From NCBI RefSeq assembly GCF_900609055.1, contig NZ_UXAW01000086.1, positions 1-64,000 on the forward strand: a stretch of 64,000 bases of DNA. Reading direction: 5' to 3'. The translations under genes were made by a program, and so were the position numbers. The DNA is from Pseudogemmobacter humi. GTDB taxonomy: Bacteria; Pseudomonadota; Alphaproteobacteria; Rhodobacterales; Rhodobacteraceae. Of the stretch, positions 1-8,613 are shown piece after piece. The notes beneath the pieces are model-generated. The model saw only the letters and a program-made list of their open reading frames with translations. It was not told where the DNA came from and searched no databases. Position 1 is the first letter of the stretch. Each line of letters begins with the position of its first letter.

Positions 1-1
1 G

Positions 2-457
2 GGGGTGAACCTCGTCCGGGTGGGGGACGCCTGGGCTTTCCGCACCGCGGGCGATCTCGGCCATCTGATGGTGCGCGAGACGGTGGAAAGCCGCAAACTC
101 TCGCGCGCGGCGATCGAGACGCTTGCGATCATCGCCTATCATCAGCCGGTGACCCGGGCGGAAATCGAGGAAATCCGGGGTGTTGCGGTTTCGCGCGGCA
201 CGATCGACCAGTTGATGGAAATGGAATGGATCCGCTTCGGGCGCCGCCGGATGACGCCGGGGCGGCCGGTCACTTTCGTGGTGACCGAGGGTTTTCTCGA
301 TCATTTCGGCCTCGAATCCGCGCGCGATCTGCCGGGGCTGAAGGAGCTGCGGGCCGCGGGCCTGCTGGAGAGCCGCCCGATGCCCGGTCAGGCAGCGGCG
401 CGCGACGAGGACGAGGATGAGGCCCGGAGCGGCCAGAGCGAGCTGTTCGAGGATTGA
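2..457 (+). CDS. scpB: Segregation and condensation protein B (5' end outside window)
   Basis: ScpB pairs with ScpA and the SMC ATPase in the complex that compacts and segregates the chromosome. Only about the last 150 residues are here; the frame runs in from the left edge, so the start lies upstream and the GTG at base 5 is internal. The visible part carries the second winged-helix domain with the family signature YHQPVTRAEIEEIRGV at visible residues 45-60 and the later stretch RPVTFVVTEGFLDHFGL. It ends in an acidic tail (SELFED). The next gene begins 10 bases after the stop on the same strand, which suggests co-transcription. scpA is expected just upstream but cannot be seen. Confidence 0.93.
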   Translation, partial: GVNLVRVGDAWAFRTAGDLGHLMVRETVESRKLSRAAIETLAIIAYHQPVTRAEIEEIRGVAVSRGTIDQLMEMEWIRFGRRRMTPGRPVTFVVTEGFLDHFGLESARDLPGLKELRAAGLLESRPMPGQAAARDEDEDEARSGQSELFED

Positions 458-467
458 GGGGAAAACC

Positions 468-674
468 ATGGATCTCAATCGTCTGATCCAGATGCTGATG
501 CGGATGTTTCTGCGCAAGGCGGTGAACAAGGGGATCCGCAGCGCCACCGATTACGCCAGCCGCCGCGGCAAGGCGCCTGAGGAAATGACGCCGGAAGAGC
601 GCGCCCAGGCGAAGAAGGCGAAGGATCTGGCCGACAAGGCGAAGAAAATGGCGCGGCTCGGCCGAAGGCTCTGA
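468..674 (+). CDS. Small basic protein of unknown function, 68 aa
   Basis: I do not recognise a characterised family. The start at 468 is chosen because an in-frame ATG follows a purine-rich stretch (GAGGGGAAAACC) directly after the scpB stop. The product begins MDLNRLIQMLMRMFLRKAVN, an amphipathic Met/Leu/Arg-rich helix of about 20 residues, and then becomes strongly Lys/Arg/Ala-rich with the helix-capping run TPEERAQAKKAKDLADKAKK. It has no signal peptide and no Cys. It could bind nucleic acid or a membrane surface, but that is only a guess from composition. Its position behind scpB suggests one transcript. Confidence 0.7.
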   Translation: MDLNRLIQMLMRMFLRKAVNKGIRSATDYASRRGKAPEEMTPEERAQAKKAKDLADKAKKMARLGRRL

Positions 675-714
675 AAGAGCTTCGCCCGCTTACGCGGTCG
701 AATGCCCGCCGCGC

Positions 715-862
715 GGGGATATTTAAGGACAGAAAATGATCCATGATCCGCTTCTGCCCATTATCTGTCTGAAAATATCCCGGGTCGTCCATCTGTTTCG
801 CCATTGGTTCGGGAAGCAGATGGACGGGAGCGCGCGAGCGCGAGGGGGCAGGGGCCCCTCTT
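715..862. repeat. Dispersed GGATATTT palindrome (copy R1) with two flanking hairpins
   Basis: The core at 715-783 has a left arm GGGATATTTAAGGACAGAAA and a right arm whose reverse complement is GGGATATTTTCAGACAGATA, so it can fold into an imperfect hairpin. A second perfect 9-base stem follows (787-795 GTCCATCTG with 817-825 CAGATGGAC), then a G/C stem at 842-859 (GAGGGG with CCCCTC). The element lies between convergent genes (the 68-residue gene and dcd). Related cores occur near 17.4, 30.2, 45.7, 51.8 and 59.9 kb. A role as bidirectional terminator or mobile palindromic repeat is inference. Confidence 0.8.
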
Positions 863-874
863 ACCCGGCTGGTC

Positions 875-1951
875 TTAGCGGAACTGTTTGGCCAGTTTAA
901 GCCCCTGGCCCTGATAGTTCGATTTCAGATCGGCGCCGTAAAGCCGCTCTGGCAAAGCGGACATTCGTTCATAAACCAGCCGGCCCACCACCTGGCCGTG
1001 TTCCAGCACGAAGGGGGCTTCGTGGCAGCGCACCTCCAGCACCCCGCGCGAGCCGCGCCCGCCCGCTGCCGCATGGCCGAAGCCGGGGTCGAAGAAACCG
1101 GCGTAATGCACGCGGAACTCGCCCACCATCGCCAGATAGGGCGCCATTTCGGCGGCATGGTCGGGCGGGATCGTCACTGCCTCGCGCGAGACGAGGATAT
1201 AGAAGGCGCCGGGGTCGAGGATGATGCGGCCGTCGTCGGAATGAACCTCTTCCCAGAAGTCGCGCGCCGGGTAATGGCCGATCCGGTCGAGGTCGATCAC
1301 CCCGGTATGCGGCTTCGCGCGCCAGCCGACCAGACTGCCAGAGGCCGGACGCAGATCGACGGAAAAGCCGAGCCCTTCGGAGATCACCGGCTGACCGTCG
1401 ACCAGCGGCGTCTGATCGTGCAGCGCGGCGAGTTCCGTATCCGAGAGCAGCGCCTGGCCGGCGCGGAAGCGGATCTGGTTCAGCCTTTGCCCGGCGCGCA
1501 CCAGCACCGAGAACGAGCGCGGGCAGACTTCGGCATAGAGCGGGCCGCTGTAACCCTCGGGGATGCGGTCGAACTCGCTGCCGCCGTCGGTGATGGCGCG
1601 GGTCAGAAGATCCAGCCGTCCGGTCGAGCTTTTGGCATTGGCGACCGCGGTGATTCCCCTGGGCAGCGCGAGGCGCTCGGCCAGTTCGATCACATAGACG
1701 CAGCCTTTCTCCAGTACCGCCCCTTCGGTCAGATCGACCCGGTGCATGCCGAATTCGCGGATCCGCTCAGAGACCGGGCGGTCCTTGCCGGCCAGAAACG
1801 AGGCGCGGACCCGCCAGGCCACGGTGCCGAGCCGCAGATCGAGGCTGGCGGGCTGGACCTGAATATCCTGCACCGCAGGCGTGGCGCTGATCGCAGCCGA
1901 GGCGATCAGGGCGCGGATCGCGTGATCGGGCAGAACGCCGCTTTTCGTCAT
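875..1951 (-). CDS. dcd: 2'-deoxycytidine 5'-triphosphate deaminase, long two-domain form
   Basis: This enzyme deaminates dCTP to dUTP for thymidylate synthesis in the cytosol. The product is 358 residues, about twice the length of the E. coli enzyme, and looks like the alphaproteobacterial double-domain family. The N-terminal part has the dUTPase-fold signature PASLDLRLG and later NAKSSTGRLDLLTR; the second half repeats the fold (SGSLVGWRAKPHTGVIDLD and DPGAFYILVSRE). The start at 1951 is chosen over an upstream Met because AGGAGG sits 6 bases before this ATG. It is convergent with the small gene on the left and separated by repeat R1. Confidence 0.9.
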   Translation of the reverse strand: MTKSGVLPDHAIRALIASAAISATPAVQDIQVQPASLDLRLGTVAWRVRASFLAGKDRPVSERIREFGMHRVDLTEGAVLEKGCVYVIELAERLALPRGITAVANAKSSTGRLDLLTRAITDGGSEFDRIPEGYSGPLYAEVCPRSFSVLVRAGQRLNQIRFRAGQALLSDTELAALHDQTPLVDGQPVISEGLGFSVDLRPASGSLVGWRAKPHTGVIDLDRIGHYPARDFWEEVHSDDGRIILDPGAFYILVSREAVTIPPDHAAEMAPYLAMVGEFRVHYAGFFDPGFGHAAAGGRGSRGVLEVRCHEAPFVLEHGQVVGRLVYERMSALPERLYGADLKSNYQGQGLKLAKQFR

Positions 1952-1989
1952 GCCCTGCCTCCTCTGGCCCATCCGGTGCCGCAGAAATG

Positions 1990-2027
1990 AAAACCGCCCG
2001 CGCTGCACAGGCAGGCGGGCGGTTTTT
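1990..2027 (-). terminator. Rho-independent terminator after tRNA-Pro
   Basis: Arms AAAACCGCCCGC (1990-2001) and GCGGGCGGTTTT (2016-2027) pair perfectly around a 14-base loop. Read on the minus strand the hairpin ends in a run of T directly downstream of the tRNA. The flanking A and T runs would let it act in both directions. Confidence 0.85.
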
Positions 2028-2030
2028 CGA

Positions 2031-2108
2031 TGGTCGGGCCGGTGAGATTCGAACTCACGACCTCCCGCCCCCCAGACGGACGCGCTAACCAGGCTGCGCT
2101 ACGGCCCG
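2031..2108 (-). tRNA. tRNA-Pro (anticodon GGG), CCA encoded
   Basis: Read on the minus strand the cloverleaf is complete. The acceptor stem CGGGCCG pairs with CGGCCCG, the D arm is GCGC/GCGC, the anticodon loop CTGGGGG gives anticodon GGG, and the T arm is GTGAG TTCGAAT CTCAC. The discriminator base is A, followed by an encoded CCA. The length is 78 bases with the CCA. The anticodon stem has G-T pairs at its two ends. Confidence 0.96.
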
Positions 2109-2120
2109 ACACTGAGCGTC

Positions 2121-2148
2121 TGGATAACGATTTTCGCCGTGGGCGCAA
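2121..2148 (-). promoter_or_regulatory. Candidate promoter of tRNA-Pro
   Basis: On the minus strand TTGCGC (2148-2143) and TATCCA (2126-2121) are 16 bases apart. The -10 box ends 12 bases before the mature tRNA 5' end. Read-through from the merR gene 80 bases upstream is an alternative. Confidence 0.4.
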
Positions 2149-2187
2149 GCGGGAAAGCATCGCCGAAAGCATATAACCCGCCGGGCC

Positions 2188-3222
2188 TTACAGGCCGGAT
2201 CGCTGTGGCGGGGCGGATTGCTGGCTCAGCCGCGCGCGCAGGGCGGCGATATGCTGCGACAGGGCGGAAAGCGCCTCGTGCCGGTCGGCAAGACGACCGG
2301 GGGGCAGCGCGCGCAGTCGGGCGGCGATCGTGGCGGCGGGCAGGGGCGGGGCCTCGTCCGCGCTGCCGGGAGCAGGGGGATCGGCCGGGGTGTCCGGCCC
2401 GAGCGCCGCTGTGGCCTCGGTATCGGGATCCGCGTCTGTCTTCGTTCTGCGACCGCCCGCGGCGCGGAAGGAAAGGGCCGTGGCTTCGGCGGCGGGATCG
2501 TCCTGCTCCTCCGCCCGCAGTTCGTCCGCCGCCCCGGTCGCGGGGGCCGTCGCGGCTGCCGGCAGATCGAGCCGGGTCACCGGAGCGGGCAGCGGGTCGG
2601 CGTCATGCGGCACGTCGAAGGCGAAGGGCGCTTCCTCCTCTTCGGCCGTGGTTTCCGGGGCCTCCACCGGCTGCACCAGTTCATCTTCCGGCTCGAAGCC
2701 GGGGAAGGCGATCTGGCGCGGGTCGTGGTCGGGCACTTCGGTCTCTTTCGTGGTGTCGAGCGGAAAGGCGATCACGCGGGCGCTCTGGCCGGTTTCTGCG
2801 GCGTCGCTGTCGGCCGTGTCAGCGCTTTCCCCAAGCGCGCTGCGCAGGGCGTGGACGGTGGCCTCGCCGGCCTGTTCGGGGCTGACCGGATCGGGCTCGG
2901 CGTCGAGCCGTTCCGGCATTGCGGCCTCCAGCGCCTCTTCCTCGGGCGTGACCTCATGGCCCAGACCGGCGACATGGCGGATGCCCTGTTCGCGCAGCAC
3001 CTTCTGCACGCCCCGAATCGTCATCCCCTCTTCATGCAGCAGCCGCTTGATCCCCGACAGCAGCGCCACATCCGAGGGCCGGTAATAGCGCCGCCCGCCC
3101 GCGCGCTTGACCGGGCGGATCTGCGGGAAGCGGGTCTCCCAGAACCGCAGCACATGGGCCGGAGTCTCCAGGGCTTCGGCCACCTCGGAAATGGTGCGGA
3201 AGGCCTCGGGCGACTTGTGCAT
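2188..3222 (-). CDS. MerR-family transcriptional regulator with long acidic tail
   Basis: Residues about 8-75 form a MerR winged-helix domain ([42 protein letters not shown]), so it should bind DNA as a dimer. The rest, about 270 residues, is unlike classical MerR sensors. It is a Glu/Asp/Pro/Ala-rich low-complexity linker (about 110-300), then a short helical end with [21 protein letters not shown]. No metal-binding Cys pattern is visible, so metal sensing is unlikely. It lies 9 bases downstream of ihfA in the same direction, a pairing I recall as usual in this group. The target genes are unknown. Confidence 0.85.
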   Translation of the reverse strand: MHKSPEAFRTISEVAEALETPAHVLRFWETRFPQIRPVKRAGGRRYYRPSDVALLSGIKRLLHEEGMTIRGVQKVLREQGIRHVAGLGHEVTPEEEALEAAMPERLDAEPDPVSPEQAGEATVHALRSALGESADTADSDAAETGQSARVIAFPLDTTKETEVPDHDPRQIAFPGFEPEDELVQPVEAPETTAEEEEAPFAFDVPHDADPLPAPVTRLDLPAAATAPATGAADELRAEEQDDPAAEATALSFRAAGGRRTKTDADPDTEATAALGPDTPADPPAPGSADEAPPLPAATIAARLRALPPGRLADRHEALSALSQHIAALRARLSQQSAPPQRSGL

Positions 3223-3231
3223 GGCGGCGCC

Positions 3232-3534
3232 TTACCGCGCGGACCCGGCGGCCACGCGGTCTTTCATCAGATGCGAGGGCCGGAAGGTCAGCACCCGGCG
3301 CGGCGAGATCGGCACCTCGTCGCCGGTTTTCGGATTGCGCCCGACGCGCGCCGATTTCGCGCGCACCGAGAAGGTGCCGAAGGAAGAGATCTTCACCGTC
3401 TCGCCCGCGACCAGCGCGTCGGACATGTGTTGCAGCACCGATTCGACCAGATCGGCCGATTCGTTGCGGCTGAGGCCCACCTCGCGGAACACCGCTTCGG
3501 TCAGGTCCATGCGTGTCAGAGTCTTGTCGCTCAT
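3232..3534 (-). CDS. ihfA: Integration host factor subunit alpha
   Basis: IHF-alpha forms a heterodimer with IHF-beta and sharply bends DNA at specific sites, acting in recombination, replication and promoter architecture. The 100-residue product has the whole HU/IHF fold: MTLTEAV-like N-terminal helix ([19 protein letters not shown]), the core [13 protein letters not shown], and the DNA-intercalating arm [14 protein letters not shown] with its Pro. It is followed 9 bases later by the MerR gene and preceded by fabH, all on the minus strand. Confidence 0.96.
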   Translation of the reverse strand: MSDKTLTRMDLTEAVFREVGLSRNESADLVESVLQHMSDALVAGETVKISSFGTFSVRAKSARVGRNPKTGDEVPISPRRVLTFRPSHLMKDRVAAGSAR

Positions 3535-3638
3535 GTCAAATCCCCCCCGGGCTGATCGGCCAAGGATGGTAAGGATCCAATTGCTTTGTCAATATCAAAG
3601 ACTTGGGACGGGCTGTTCAAGCGCCGTTCCGCGCGGAT

Positions 3639-4610
3639 TTACCAGCGCAGCACCACCGAACCCCAGGCGAGGCCGCCGCCGATCGCCTCGGCGACGATCA
3701 GATCGCCCTCGCGGATCTGGCCACGGGCGCGGCCGACCGACATGGCGAGGGGAATCGACGCGGCCGAGGTGTTGCCGTGGTCCTGCACCGTCACCACCAC
3801 CCGCTCCATCGGCACATGCATCCGTTTGGCGGTGGCTTCGATGATGCGGATATTGGCCTGATGCGGCACGATCCAGTCGACATCCTCGCCCGAGAGCCCC
3901 GCCTTTGCCAGCGCGGTATGGGCGGTTTCCGCCAGCTTCTCGACCGCGTGGCGGAACACTTCCTTGCCTTCCATCCGCAGATGGCCGGTGGTGCCGGTCG
4001 AAGGCCCGCCGTCGACGTAAAGCAGATCGCGGTAGCGGCCGTCGGAGTTCAGATCGAGCGCGAGGATGCCGCGGTCGGCGGCGGTGCCTTCGCCCTCCTG
4101 CGCCTCAAGCACCAGCGCGCCGGCGCCGTCGCCGAACAGCACGCAGGTCGAGCGGTCAGACCAGTCCATCAGCCGCGAGAAGGTCTCGGCGCCGATCACC
4201 AGCACCCGCTTCGCCTGCCCCGAGACGATCATCGCATTCGCGTTCGACAGGGCGAAGACGAAACCGGCGCAGACCGCCTGAACGTCAAAGGCGAACCCAT
4301 TGGTCATGCCGAGCTTTGCCTGGACCATGGTTGCGGCCGAGGGGAAGGTCAGATCCGGGGTCGAGGTCGCCACCACGATGGCGTCGATGTCGGCGGGCTC
4401 CAGCCCGGCGTCGGCCAGCGCCGCCCGTGCGGCATGCGCGGCAAGATCCGAGGTCGTCTCACCCTCGGCCGCGAAATGGCGCCGCTCGATTCCGGAACGG
4501 GAGCGGATCCATTCGTCGGAGGTATCGACCAGAGCCACGAATTCGGAATTGGGAACCACCCGCTCGGGCAGGTAATGCCCGACGCCTTTTACAACCGCGC
4601 GCAACGTCAT
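3639..4610 (-). CDS. fabH: 3-oxoacyl-ACP synthase III
   Basis: FabH starts fatty acid synthesis by condensing acetyl-CoA with malonyl-ACP. The 323-residue product shows the thiolase-fold triad: Cys114 in QAVCAGF, His250 in VPHQANIRI and Asn280 in [10 protein letters not shown] typical N-terminal RSGIERR segment is also present. Its ATG overlaps the plsX stop (ATGA, 4610-4607), so the two are probably translationally coupled. The order yceD-rpmF-plsX-fabH is the classic bacterial lipid-synthesis cluster. Confidence 0.97.
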   Translation of the reverse strand: MTLRAVVKGVGHYLPERVVPNSEFVALVDTSDEWIRSRSGIERRHFAAEGETTSDLAAHAARAALADAGLEPADIDAIVVATSTPDLTFPSAATMVQAKLGMTNGFAFDVQAVCAGFVFALSNANAMIVSGQAKRVLVIGAETFSRLMDWSDRSTCVLFGDGAGALVLEAQEGEGTAADRGILALDLNSDGRYRDLLYVDGGPSTGTTGHLRMEGKEVFRHAVEKLAETAHTALAKAGLSGEDVDWIVPHQANIRIIEATAKRMHVPMERVVVTVQDHGNTSAASIPLAMSVGRARGQIREGDLIVAEAIGGGLAWGSVVLRW

Positions 4611-5734
4611 ACGGAAGAAACGCTCCCTGTGCCGGCGTCCTCGCCGGGCGCCCCTGAGCGGCTATCCTGCCCCGCGGCTTCGATGGATGCAAGCCGTGCC
4701 GCGATCCGGTCGGTCAGCCCGGTCACCGCCAGCCGGTGCGCAAGACCGATGGCCGCCGCGATGCCTGTCGCATCCGATCCGCCATGCGATTTCACCACCG
4801 TGCCCTTCAGCCCGAGGAACACCCCGCCGTTCGCCCGGCGCGGGTCGATTCTGTGCTGGAACCGTTTCAGCGAGCGCATCGCCAGCAGCGCCGCGAATTT
4901 CGCCACCACCCCGGTGGTGAAGGCCTCGCGCAGCCGGTCTGTCACCAGTTTCGCGGTGCCCTCGCCGGTTTTCAGCGCGACATTGCCGGTAAAACCGTCG
5001 GTCACGATCACATCGACCGAACTGCCCGGAATATCGCCGCCCTCGATGAATCCGACATGGGTGAAGCCGCCGGTGGTGGCCTGGGCGGCAAGGATCTCGT
5101 TGGCCTCTTTCAGCCCGGCGCGGCCTTTGTGGTCCTCGGTGCCGACGTTCAGCAGGCCCACCCGCGGGCGCGGGATCGACAGCCCGTTGGCCGCATAGGC
5201 CGCCCCCATCACCGCATATTGCAGCAGATCGGACGGGTCGGCCTTCACATCGGCGCCCACGTCGAGCATCACGTTGAACCCGCCCGGATTGCGCGAGGGC
5301 CAGAGGCAGGCGATGGCGGGTCGGTTGATTCCCGGCAGCTTGCGCAGCCGCAGCATCGAGACCGCCATCAGCGCGCCGGTATTGCCGCAGGAGACCGCGG
5401 CCGCCGCCTCGCCGTCGCGCACCGAATTGATCGCGGCCCACATCGAGGTGTCCTGACCGTGGCGCATGACCTGGGCGGGCTTGTCCTCCATCGTCACCAC
5501 GCCGGCGGAGTGGCGCAGCGCCACGCGCGCGGCCAGCGCGGGCTCGGACCCGAGCAGCGGGCGCAAAACCGATTCGTCGCCATGGAGGATGATGTCGAGA
5601 TCGGGCAGCCGCCGGATCGAATCGGAAATACCGGCGACCACGGCCGCCGGTCCCTTGTCGCCGCCCATGGCGTCGACCGAAATGACGATACGGGCAGTCT
5701 TGCCGGCAACCGGAGTGTTGGATCCGCTGCTCAT
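4607..5734 (-). CDS. plsX: Phosphate acyltransferase PlsX
   Basis: PlsX converts acyl-ACP to acyl-phosphate, the acyl donor for PlsY in phospholipid synthesis, at the inner face of the membrane. The 375-residue product begins [20 protein letters not shown] and then has the family signature DAMGGDKGP. Other recognisable blocks are [10 protein letters not shown] and [16 protein letters not shown]. The start at 5734 is preferred because it gives the usual length and places the signature near the N-terminus; longer in-frame starts would run into the rpmF gene on the same strand. It overlaps fabH by 4 bases. Confidence 0.96.
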   Translation of the reverse strand: MSSGSNTPVAGKTARIVISVDAMGGDKGPAAVVAGISDSIRRLPDLDIILHGDESVLRPLLGSEPALAARVALRHSAGVVTMEDKPAQVMRHGQDTSMWAAINSVRDGEAAAAVSCGNTGALMAVSMLRLRKLPGINRPAIACLWPSRNPGGFNVMLDVGADVKADPSDLLQYAVMGAAYAANGLSIPRPRVGLLNVGTEDHKGRAGLKEANEILAAQATTGGFTHVGFIEGGDIPGSSVDVIVTDGFTGNVALKTGEGTAKLVTDRLREAFTTGVVAKFAALLAMRSLKRFQHRIDPRRANGGVFLGLKGTVVKSHGGSDATGIAAAIGLAHRLAVTGLTDRIAARLASIEAAGQDSRSGAPGEDAGTGSVSSV

Positions 5735-5775
5735 GGCTTTCGTGCCGCCCTCAGGTAATGCCCTCAGGCGCGGGA

Positions 5776-5982
5776 TCAGGCCGCGTCTTCGTCGATGTCG
5801 ACCTCGCGCGCCACGGCCACGATTTCTTTCGAATCGTAATGGCCGCAGGACGGGCAGACATGGTGCGGGCGCTTCAGCTCGCCGCAGTTGTTGCATTCGT
5901 TCGGGTTCGCAGCCGACAGCGCGTCATGGGCGCGGCGCATGTTCCGGCGGGAGCGGGTAACTCGGTTCTGAGGGACGGCCAT
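5776..5982 (-). CDS. rpmF: 50S ribosomal protein L32
   Basis: This 68-residue large-subunit protein begins [20 protein letters not shown], the usual L32 start. It carries four Cys (30, 33, 43 and 46) in two CxxC pairs, so this is the zinc-binding form. The tail is acidic (VDIDEDAA). It lies 41 bases upstream of plsX in the same direction, the common rpmF-plsX-fabH arrangement. Confidence 0.97.
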   Translation of the reverse strand: MAVPQNRVTRSRRNMRRAHDALSAANPNECNNCGELKRPHHVCPSCGHYDSKEIVAVAREVDIDEDAA

Positions 5983-6114
5983 GTCTCAACCTCGGGGCTT
6001 TGGCGGGGCCAGGCCCCTTTTGATTTGCGGGCGCAACGGCCCTGGTTTCCTGTGTGTCCAGACCTGCCGGGCAATAGCCGACCGATGCTGTTTCACAGCC
6101 TGAATGAGGCGCGG

Positions 6115-6142
6115 AAAATACTCGCTTTCCGCAAAGGTGCAA
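6115..6142 (-). promoter_or_regulatory. Candidate promoter of rpmF-plsX-fabH
   Basis: On the minus strand TTGCAC (6142-6137) and TATTTT (6120-6115) are 16 bases apart, 133 bases before the rpmF start in the 181-base yceD-rpmF spacer. It would allow expression separate from yceD. Confidence 0.35.
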
Positions 6143-6163
6143 GCCCTATTCGCTGCCCTGCGC

Positions 6164-6751
6164 TCATTGCTGCGCGCCGGGATCGTCCTCGGGATCGCCG
6201 CCGGGCTTTTCGCCTTTTTTCAACAGACTCGCAAGCCCCGCGAAGGGTTTGAGATCCTCGTCGCGGATCGGCGTCTCGCCGGGGGCGGCAAAGACCGCCT
6301 CGCCCAGTTCCGCCCCCGCGGCGCGCGGGTAAGGCGGCAGGGCAAGCGCCAGCGTCTCGGCGGCGATCGCGGCGATGTCGATCACCTCGGGCAGGGGATC
6401 CATGCTGTCGTCCTCGGGCATTTCCACCTCTTCGCCCTCGGGCTCGGACCATTCCGACAGGAAACGCCGGCCAACCTGTTCGACGATTCTTGCGGGCACC
6501 GGGGCGAGGCTGATGACGCAGGACTGCACCACATCGGCCACGAGTTCCGCGCTCAGGCGGAAATCGCTGCGGCCCTCGGGCAGGATCTCGCCTTTGAACG
6601 AGAGCGCGCGGATCGCGGGCAGGTCCAGCGCGCGGGCCAGCGCCGCGCGCGCCGCGGCGTCGGGCGCCCAGGCGAAGCGGGTGGGCTTGCGGTGCGACAG
6701 CGCGCCTGCGCGAAAGCGCGGCGCGTCGGGGGCGGGTCGGTTCTCGTCCAT
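6164..6751 (-). CDS. yceD: YceD family protein (DUF177)
   Basis: DUF177/YceD proteins are almost always encoded just before rpmF and are linked to large-subunit rRNA accumulation; the biochemistry is poorly known. The 195-residue product has the conserved core (FKGEILPEGRSDFRLSAEL, then DVVQSCVISLAPVPARI with one Cys) and the acidic segment ending in EVIDIAAIAAETLALALPPY. The tail is charged (KKGEKPGGDPEDDPGAQQ). It faces away from bamE, with 167 bases between the two starts. Confidence 0.88.
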   Translation of the reverse strand: MDENRPAPDAPRFRAGALSHRKPTRFAWAPDAAARAALARALDLPAIRALSFKGEILPEGRSDFRLSAELVADVVQSCVISLAPVPARIVEQVGRRFLSEWSEPEGEEVEMPEDDSMDPLPEVIDIAAIAAETLALALPPYPRAAGAELGEAVFAAPGETPIRDEDLKPFAGLASLLKKGEKPGGDPEDDPGAQQ

Positions 6752-6918
6752 GGCGGGTCTCCCAACGGATCCAGGGCGCGCGGGTCAGGACGGCGGGCAG
6801 TGCCGTCCGTCCTTGAACTCAGGGCGTCGCATCTGCTATCCCAAGCCGCAAGGGTCAAGACGTCAAAAGGCGCCTGACCTCGTGACGGGCAATACAGGCA
6901 CAGCGGCGGGGCGCGGGA

Positions 6919-7374
6919 ATGACGGGCAGGACGAGGATGGCGCTGCGCATGGCGGCCTTTGGGCTGGTGCTGCTGGCGGCGGCCTGCGCGAAGATCTACC
7001 GCAACCACGGCTATGTTCCCGACGAGGTGGAACTGGCGCAGATCCAGGTCGGCTCCGACACCCGCGAGAGCGTGGCCGAGAAGATCGGCCGCCCCTCGGC
7101 CCAGGGCCTGCTCAACGATGTGGGCTGGTTCTACGTGCAAAGCCGGTTCGAGCATTTCGGCCCGCGCGAGCCGGTCGAGGTCAGCCGTCAGGTGGTGGCG
7201 ATCAATTTCACCGAAAGCGGCACCGTCTCGAACATCGGCCGTTACGGGCTGGAGGACGGCCGCGTGATCGAAATCTCGCGCCGGGTGACCGAGACCAACA
7301 TCAAGGGCGTCAGCTTCATCGGTCAGCTTCTGGGCAACGTCGGCAGGATCAGCGCAGGCGATCTGCTGCGCTGA
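6919..7374 (+). CDS. bamE: Outer membrane assembly lipoprotein BamE (SmpA/OmlA family)
   Basis: BamE is a small lipoprotein of the BAM complex that inserts beta-barrel proteins; bamA lies at 23.7 kb. The 151-residue product has a lipoprotein signal with lipobox LAAAC (Cys23), then GYVPDEVELAQIQVGSDTRE and the SmpA-type core SVAEKIGRPSAQG, NDVGWFYVQS and RQVVAINF. The start at 6919 is the first ATG; an ATG six codons later (6937) would also leave a full signal peptide. The gene is divergent from yceD. Confidence 0.88.
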   Translation: MTGRTRMALRMAAFGLVLLAAACAKIYRNHGYVPDEVELAQIQVGSDTRESVAEKIGRPSAQGLLNDVGWFYVQSRFEHFGPREPVEVSRQVVAINFTESGTVSNIGRYGLEDGRVIEISRRVTETNIKGVSFIGQLLGNVGRISAGDLLR

Positions 7375-7417
7375 GGCCGGAAGAGGCGCGGCCGGAAGAA
7401 GCGCGGCGGCGGATGCC

Positions 7418-7822
7418 TCAGTCCGCCTCATCCTCGCGCTCGAACTCCAGCGCCACGCCGTTGATGCAATAGCGCAAGCCGCCGCGGTCGCGCGGCCCGT
7501 CGGGAAAGACATGGCCCAGATGGGCGTCGCAGCGCGCGCAATGCACCTCGGTGCGGATCATGCCATGGCTGCGGTCCTGCGACCCCTCGACGCTTTCGGG
7601 AACGAGGGGCGCGGTGAAGGCGGGCCAGCCGCAGCCCGAATCGTAGCGCTCGTCCGAGGCGAACAGCGGGGCGCCGCAGCAGATGCAGTGATAGGTTCCC
7701 TCGCCCTCGGGAATGTCGTCATGGCTGAACGGGCGCTCGGTCGCGTGCTTCCGCGTCACCTGCCAGGCGAGATCGGAAAGCTGCTCGCGCCATTCCTCAT
7801 CCGACTTGACGATCTTGCTCAT
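7418..7822 (-). CDS. msrB: Peptide-methionine (R)-S-oxide reductase
   Basis: MsrB repairs the R epimer of methionine sulfoxide in oxidised proteins. The 134-residue product shows the zinc site as two CxxC pairs (Cys46/Cys49 and Cys95/Cys98), the likely resolving Cys64 in SGCGWPAF, the block HLGHVFPDGP and the catalytic Cys119 in LRYCINGVAL. It begins MSKIVKSDEEWREQL with no signal peptide, so it is cytosolic. It stands alone, convergent with bamE and divergent from olsB. Confidence 0.96.
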   Translation of the reverse strand: MSKIVKSDEEWREQLSDLAWQVTRKHATERPFSHDDIPEGEGTYHCICCGAPLFASDERYDSGCGWPAFTAPLVPESVEGSQDRSHGMIRTEVHCARCDAHLGHVFPDGPRDRGGLRYCINGVALEFEREDEAD

Positions 7823-7902
7823 CGCGCGCTCCCTCGATGCTGGATCTGCAAGGCGAATCTAGGGTGCCCCGCGCAAAAGTCCAGGGGGCAGAGAGGAAAA
7901 CC

Positions 7903-8607
7903 ATGCGCGCGCGGCTGGCGGAAGGGGCGGAGGACATGGCGCGGGTGCTCGCCCTGCGCCGCAGCGGATTCGCGGATGACGCGGCGGATGCGTTCGACGC
8001 CCGGGCGGATCATCTGATGATCGAGGGCGAGGGCGGGCTGCTGGCCACCGCACGGGCGCTGCGCCTGGCCCCGGGCGCGCTCGCGGACAGTTATTCGGCG
8101 CAGTTCTACGATCTGCGCGCGCTGGCGGCGCGGGGCGGCGCGGCGGTGGAGATCGGCCGGCTCTGCCTTGCGCCCGCGCTGCGCGGCGGTCCTGCCGCCT
8201 GGGAGGCGCTGCGGCTGGCTTTCGCCACCCTGACCCGGATCGCGGACCAGGACGATGCGGCGATGCTGATCGGCTGCGCCTCTTTCCCCGGCGGCGACTG
8301 GCAGCGCCATCGCGGGCCTCTGGCCTGGCTGGCGGCGCATCACCTCGGGCCGGTGGAGCTGCGGCCGGGGCCGGGCGTCGCGGATCCGGTGGATTATCCG
8401 GCGCTGGCGGGGGAATGCCCCGATCCGCGCGCCGGAGAGGCCGGGCTGCCGCCGCTCTTGCGGTTCTACCTTGGTCTCGGGGGCTGGGTGTCGGACCATG
8501 CGGTCCGGGATCGCCAGTTCGACACGCTGCACGTCTTTACCTGCGTCGAGACCGCGAAAATACCAAAGGCGCGCAAGAAAGCCCTGCGCGCCCTGGCGGG
8601 ACAGTAA
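7903..8607 (+). CDS. olsB: L-ornithine N-acyltransferase (ornithine lipid synthesis), GNAT-type
   Basis: OlsB transfers a 3-hydroxyacyl group from ACP to the alpha-amino group of ornithine, the first step to phosphorus-free ornithine lipids. The 234-residue product has the family blocks SYSAQFYDLRAL, VEIGRLCLAPALRGG, AAMLIGCASFPG and a C-terminal GGWVSDHAVRDRQFDTLHVF. The start at 7903 follows GAGAGGAAAACC; a longer in-frame start at 7837 would sit only 15 bases from msrB and has no clear ribosome site. No olsA acyltransferase lies beside it, so the second step must be encoded elsewhere. Confidence 0.85.
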   Translation: MRARLAEGAEDMARVLALRRSGFADDAADAFDARADHLMIEGEGGLLATARALRLAPGALADSYSAQFYDLRALAARGGAAVEIGRLCLAPALRGGPAAWEALRLAFATLTRIADQDDAAMLIGCASFPGGDWQRHRGPLAWLAAHHLGPVELRPGPGVADPVDYPALAGECPDPRAGEAGLPPLLRFYLGLGGWVSDHAVRDRQFDTLHVFTCVETAKIPKARKKALRALAGQ

Positions 8608-8613
8608 CGGGGA

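Noticed and set aside
7375-7417. Short direct repeat GGCCGGAAGARGCGC between bamE and msrB
   Set aside because: Only two imperfect copies in GC-rich spacer; no support for a function.
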